In this document: positions 60,833-64,000 of the stretch, in pieces | Layout: the number at the start of each line of letters is the position of its first letter | Position numbering within the stretch: position 1 is the stretch's first letter | Assembly: GCA_045837725.1 (NCBI GenBank) | Contig: JBEWZL010000149.1 | Span: forward strand, 47,152 to 111,151 | Direction: 5' to 3' | Origin: Vermamoeba vermiformis | Lineage: Eukaryota; Tubulinea; Echinamoebida | DNA: 64,000 nt | Made by a program: the position numbers and the translations under genes | The notes under the pieces: model-generated | The model's input: only the letters and a program-made list of their open reading frames with translations | What the model was told of the DNA's origin: nothing | Database searches by the model: none

Positions 60833-62624
60833 TTATTCGCTTGGAGCACCGCTTTTGGCCTTTTCTGCTTCTTTTTCTTTCTTCAACTCGGTAACTAACG
60901 AAATTAATTCAACGTTAATCTTAGATGCGTCCGTCGCATGCTTGATCGCGTCATCCAGTCTGCCTTCAAGTCTAGCAATAACGGCCAAATTAAAGTGAGC
61001 AGTTGCAAAATTAGGTTCTATTTGAGCAGCTCGTTCAAACAACTTTCGAGCCTCATCCATTTTGCCAGCTTGTTGTAGCGCATCTAGAATAACGTAAGTT
61101 CAATTATGTAGAATAGTTAACTATGATATATTATACGTACTAGCTTTGTTGGAGATTGCAACTACGTTATTTCCATTAATTTCAATCGCCTTATCGTAAA
61201 ATTGCAAGCTTTCATCCACCTTATTCTGTTTCAAACAAATGTTGGCTAATTTCAAACAAATTTCATCCGATTTTGAATCGAGTGCAAATGCTCTTCTATA
61301 ATAACCTTCAGCCTTCTCGTAATGATTCAATCTGTCGTGACTTAAGGCCAAGTTGACTAAGACTTCGTAATCATCAGGGATTCATTTCTTCTACGCGTTC
61401 AAAGTGTTTAATAGCGTCTTCATATTTAAGCAAATTAAAGTACGTCGTGCCAAGCGTGAAATGCGCTGTTGTTTCCATCGGGTTGAGTTCTACGGCGTGC
61501 GTCAACACTTTCTGTGCTTCATCGTACTTCTCCATAGAGAAATAAAGAGTGCCTAAGCATTAATACGTCAGAAAATAAATTACATCAGCAACGGATGTGC
61601 ATCTGGATCGTAACCTAAATTTCTCTTCGGGAAAAAGAATTAATGCCATCGACTAGTAGTATGATATAATATGCGATATGTAATTACGATATTCGATGGT
61701 CGCAAATGAAAGTTAAGCGGATCTGACTTACCCAAGTTAGAATAAACTTCAGGGTTGTTGGGATCGACTTCTTTAGCTTTCAACAAGGACTCGATCGCTT
61801 CATCCTTCTTGTGCAAGAAAAATAAAGAAATACCACGCTTGTTAAGAGCACTAGCGTAATTACTATCGAGGGATAAAACTTTGTCGAACATTTTCAACGC
61901 GGTCGCGTGATCTCCTAAATTTTGGTAGGCAACTCCGCTATAGTGATAAGCCTACGAGAGTATTATTATTTAAATAATACTATTTTTAATGATAATTGAG
62001 TACCTGCAAGTAATCTGGATCCACTTCCAGCGCTTTGTTCAACACGTAGATCGCTTCTTGGTAGTCTTTATTTTTCAAATGGCAAAATCCGAGAGCGACA
62101 TATGCCTCTTTATTTCCAGGATTGATTTTAAGTTCTTTTTGGAACGCTGATGTTGCAGGACCAATATTTCTGAAATATACGATCAGATCTTCGTTCTGAC
62201 AATTTTCAAAAATATTTGCTTACTGGTTTCTTAAATAATGCAACCCCATCTCCATATAATCCACGGTCTTTCTCTTCGCCATTTCATCCCGGCTAAATTA
62301 ATAAAATTTTAATTATTATTTTCTAACGCGTAAATAATCATGTTTAACTTACCTGAGCGGTTTCATCGATACGTTTTTAGACGTAGAAAAATATTTTACA
62401 TTTGATCGATGAACTTCTGATTGTCGGAAAAGAGTTTGATGAATCTGCTTTTTGTTAGCAGATCGCTTTCCAGATACAATAGTTGGCCTAGTGGATCTCG
62501 ACACTACAGTCGATATGTTGCGGATACATCTTGCTAACATTGTTTGTGGTTTGTAGTTCAGGAGTGAGCTCAACAAGTCACTTGTTTGAAAAAATGACAA
62601 AAGACGCAGCAGCGCACGAAACAT
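60833..62624 (-). CDS. Tetratricopeptide-repeat (TPR) protein
   Basis: About 500 residues, mostly tandem 34-residue TPR units, for example AYVALGFCHLKNKDYQEAIYVLNKALEVDP and FCLKLA-like helices ending with AHFNLAVIARLEGRLDDAIKHA. It is a protein-interaction scaffold. The N-terminus (MFRALLRLLSFF; a second ATG gives MLARCIRNISTVVSRSTRP) is basic and hydroxylated, which suggests mitochondrial targeting. Two places do not join cleanly. At 61377-61379 a CCC run (minus strand) leaves one base too many, so VEEMNP and DDYEVLVNLALS lie in different frames. Around 61560-61600 an apparent 31-base intron does not restore frame either. Sequence errors at one or both sites are the simplest explanation. 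Confidence 0.75.
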
Positions 62625-62694
62625 TATAGTTCAAATACTGAGAGTCAGACCACATAACTCAGCTAACTTTTACATAGTACGGGTGTACGGTATT

Positions 62695-64000
62695 ATGGTA
62701 ATATCTTGGCAAAAGCGGAAATCGTTGAATTACTAATGTGGTTAGGAGGACTTGCATCACGTAGAATTTCATTCGCTTCCAAATGAAGTTCAAAAGCTAT
62801 TAGTTTCTTGGTTGAATTTAGATCTGCGTAGCGCTTTAAGGTAATTGAATTGATCGATAAAAACCAGCAATTTTATTTTTAAAAATGTTGTAAGAGCTTA
62901 CTCTTCACTTCCCAATAGTAGTACTACCAGCTGTACATGATTTCATAATTTTACGTAATATTTTGGAATTTCTGAACGCCAGCAAACGCATCGACAACTA
63001 TTTTTAACTCATCAAACCTAGGCTTCAAGCAATAAGCAAGACGTTCAAACAACACGTCTGGGAAACATTATCACGCTTTGATTGCGCGTCAGTTGCTGAA
63101 TCCGCTGTTCAAACTTTACTGGATCGGGTCATCCCCGCTGCATTGCTTAATTTAGATTTATCGAGTAGATATAACTATTATTAGTACCTAACAAAAAAGC
63201 GGCTAATTGTTGTTAGGACGCGGAGAGGCTCTTGGATCCGAAGAAATTTTTAACCTTCGAAAAAAATTTCCGAATCTCATTACCCTTGCTGTTAAATTCA
63301 AAATATATGGGATGAACTTGGAGCATATCAAACATATTTTAGAGGAGCAGTCTGGTTCGTTAGCAGAATTAGCGTTCTATGGTGAAGCGCCTGAACTAGA
63401 TTACATAAAGAACGCTTCAAGAACTCTACGTGTTATCATCAACAACATGGGAGAAGGCATCGGAGTATCGAACTTCAGCGACGAGGATATGGGCACTATT
63501 AATTTCAACGTGCCTACGGTTTACGTTAATTATCAACAGCAAGATCCGATCCAAATCCAACAAAACGTAACCTGTGGTTCTTCGCTTGGAGACTACACGC
63601 TTATCGGAACAGAGAGCGGTACATTATACATATACAAAGACACTAAGAGTGATGCCGGGCTGGTTTTAGAACGCGTTGTGTCAGATGTACATTCTGAGCG
63701 GATCAACTCTATTACTCTCGCGCATGACCAGCTTGTAGTGGCATCTATGGTAAGATTACACTTTATAAATATCACTTTTCAGATATTTTTAAACTGTCGT
63801 AAAATATCATCAACATTGGTTCATGCATTAAATTTCCTTTTTAGGATGGTTTCGTATCGGCGTGGGTTCTGGATTCAGAGGAAGGCAATGGGGTTCCTAT
63901 TTTGGCATTGAAGACTCAGATCCAGTTTTATCAACCTATCTACTACGCTTTCTATCACAAGTCATCGGAATACTATTTGGCTGCTTCCAAGCGAACGGTC
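62695..64000 (+). CDS. F-box protein with C-terminal WD40-like region (partial)
   Basis: The gene runs past the window end. The proposed start is unusual: the first coding exon is just ATG (62695-62697), joined across a 48-base intron to GAGGACTTG, giving MEDLHHVEFHSLPNEVQKLL. That segment plus VSWLNLDLRSALR resembles an F-box, the Skp1-binding motif of SCF ubiquitin ligases. Leu-rich sequence follows (LLDRVIPAALLNLDL, IFNLRKKFPNLITLAVKF), then beta-propeller-like sequence (LGDYTLIGTESGTLYIYKD, VVASMDGFVSAWVLD). It is probably a substrate receptor for ubiquitination (inference). Five or more exons are visible. Confidence 0.68.

Overview
This window is nuclear DNA from a compact eukaryotic genome, almost certainly a free-living protist. 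Genes lie 50 to 650 bp apart on both strands. Nearly all are split by many short GT-AG introns, mostly about 45 to 70 nt, AT-rich, with CTAAT or TTAAT-like branch motifs. TAA, TAG and TGA all end conserved genes, so the code is standard. An amoebozoan or similar lineage would fit the NDR kinase, Ras with a CIIL tail, hemerythrin-like protein and many secreted or GPI-anchored proteins. The lineage cannot be fixed from the sequence alone. I reconstructed splice junctions by eye from reading frame and homology, so exact exon edges are less certain than gene identities.

Layout. 0.2-14.0 kb (+): plasma-membrane-type Ca2+ ATPase, RBR (Ariadne) ubiquitin ligase, a Ser/Thr/Pro-rich protein with a WD40-like C-terminus, a hemerythrin-like protein, CCT1 chaperonin and a small GPI-type protein. 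15.0-24.8 kb (-): mitochondrial aconitase and a giant coiled-coil protein. 25.4-32.2 kb (+): an ependymin/LolA-like secreted protein, a tandem pair of paralogous secreted proteins, and a NADAR-domain protein. 32.5-37.4 kb (-): a Ras GTPase and a secreted DUF6259-like protein. 37.6-47.0 kb (+): a DsbA-like protein, an isoprenylcysteine-methyltransferase-like membrane protein, and a roughly 2,000-residue membrane-anchored fusion of DUF1800 and DUF1501. 47.1-53.9 kb (mostly -): a cytochrome P450, two low-complexity nuclear-type proteins (possibly one gene), a tiny + strand protein and a signal-peptide Hsp20. 54.1-56.0 kb (+): a TMEM53/DUF829 protein with a complete 5S rRNA gene inside its last intron. 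56.2-62.6 kb (-): an NDR-type kinase, a PSI/zinc-ribbon membrane protein and a TPR protein. From 62.7 kb (+): an F-box/WD40-type protein that runs off the window.

The most notable points are these. (1) The 5S rRNA gene is nested in a protein-gene intron. (2) DUF1800 and DUF1501, which are separate neighbouring genes in bacteria, form one polypeptide here, in a gene with only two introns and unusually GC-rich codons. (3) A palindrome, TGACACGTGTCA, and related GACA/TGTC dyads recur in introns and gene-upstream DNA. (4) An intronic block is conserved between tandem paralogs whose flanking exons have diverged. (5) At least five single-base frame breaks interrupt otherwise intact genes. Residual assembly indels explain these most simply, though real frameshifting or gene decay cannot be excluded.

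Most genes look like ordinary housekeeping or signalling genes and share no obvious pathway. The 25-30 kb stretch is a small cluster of secreted or surface proteins.
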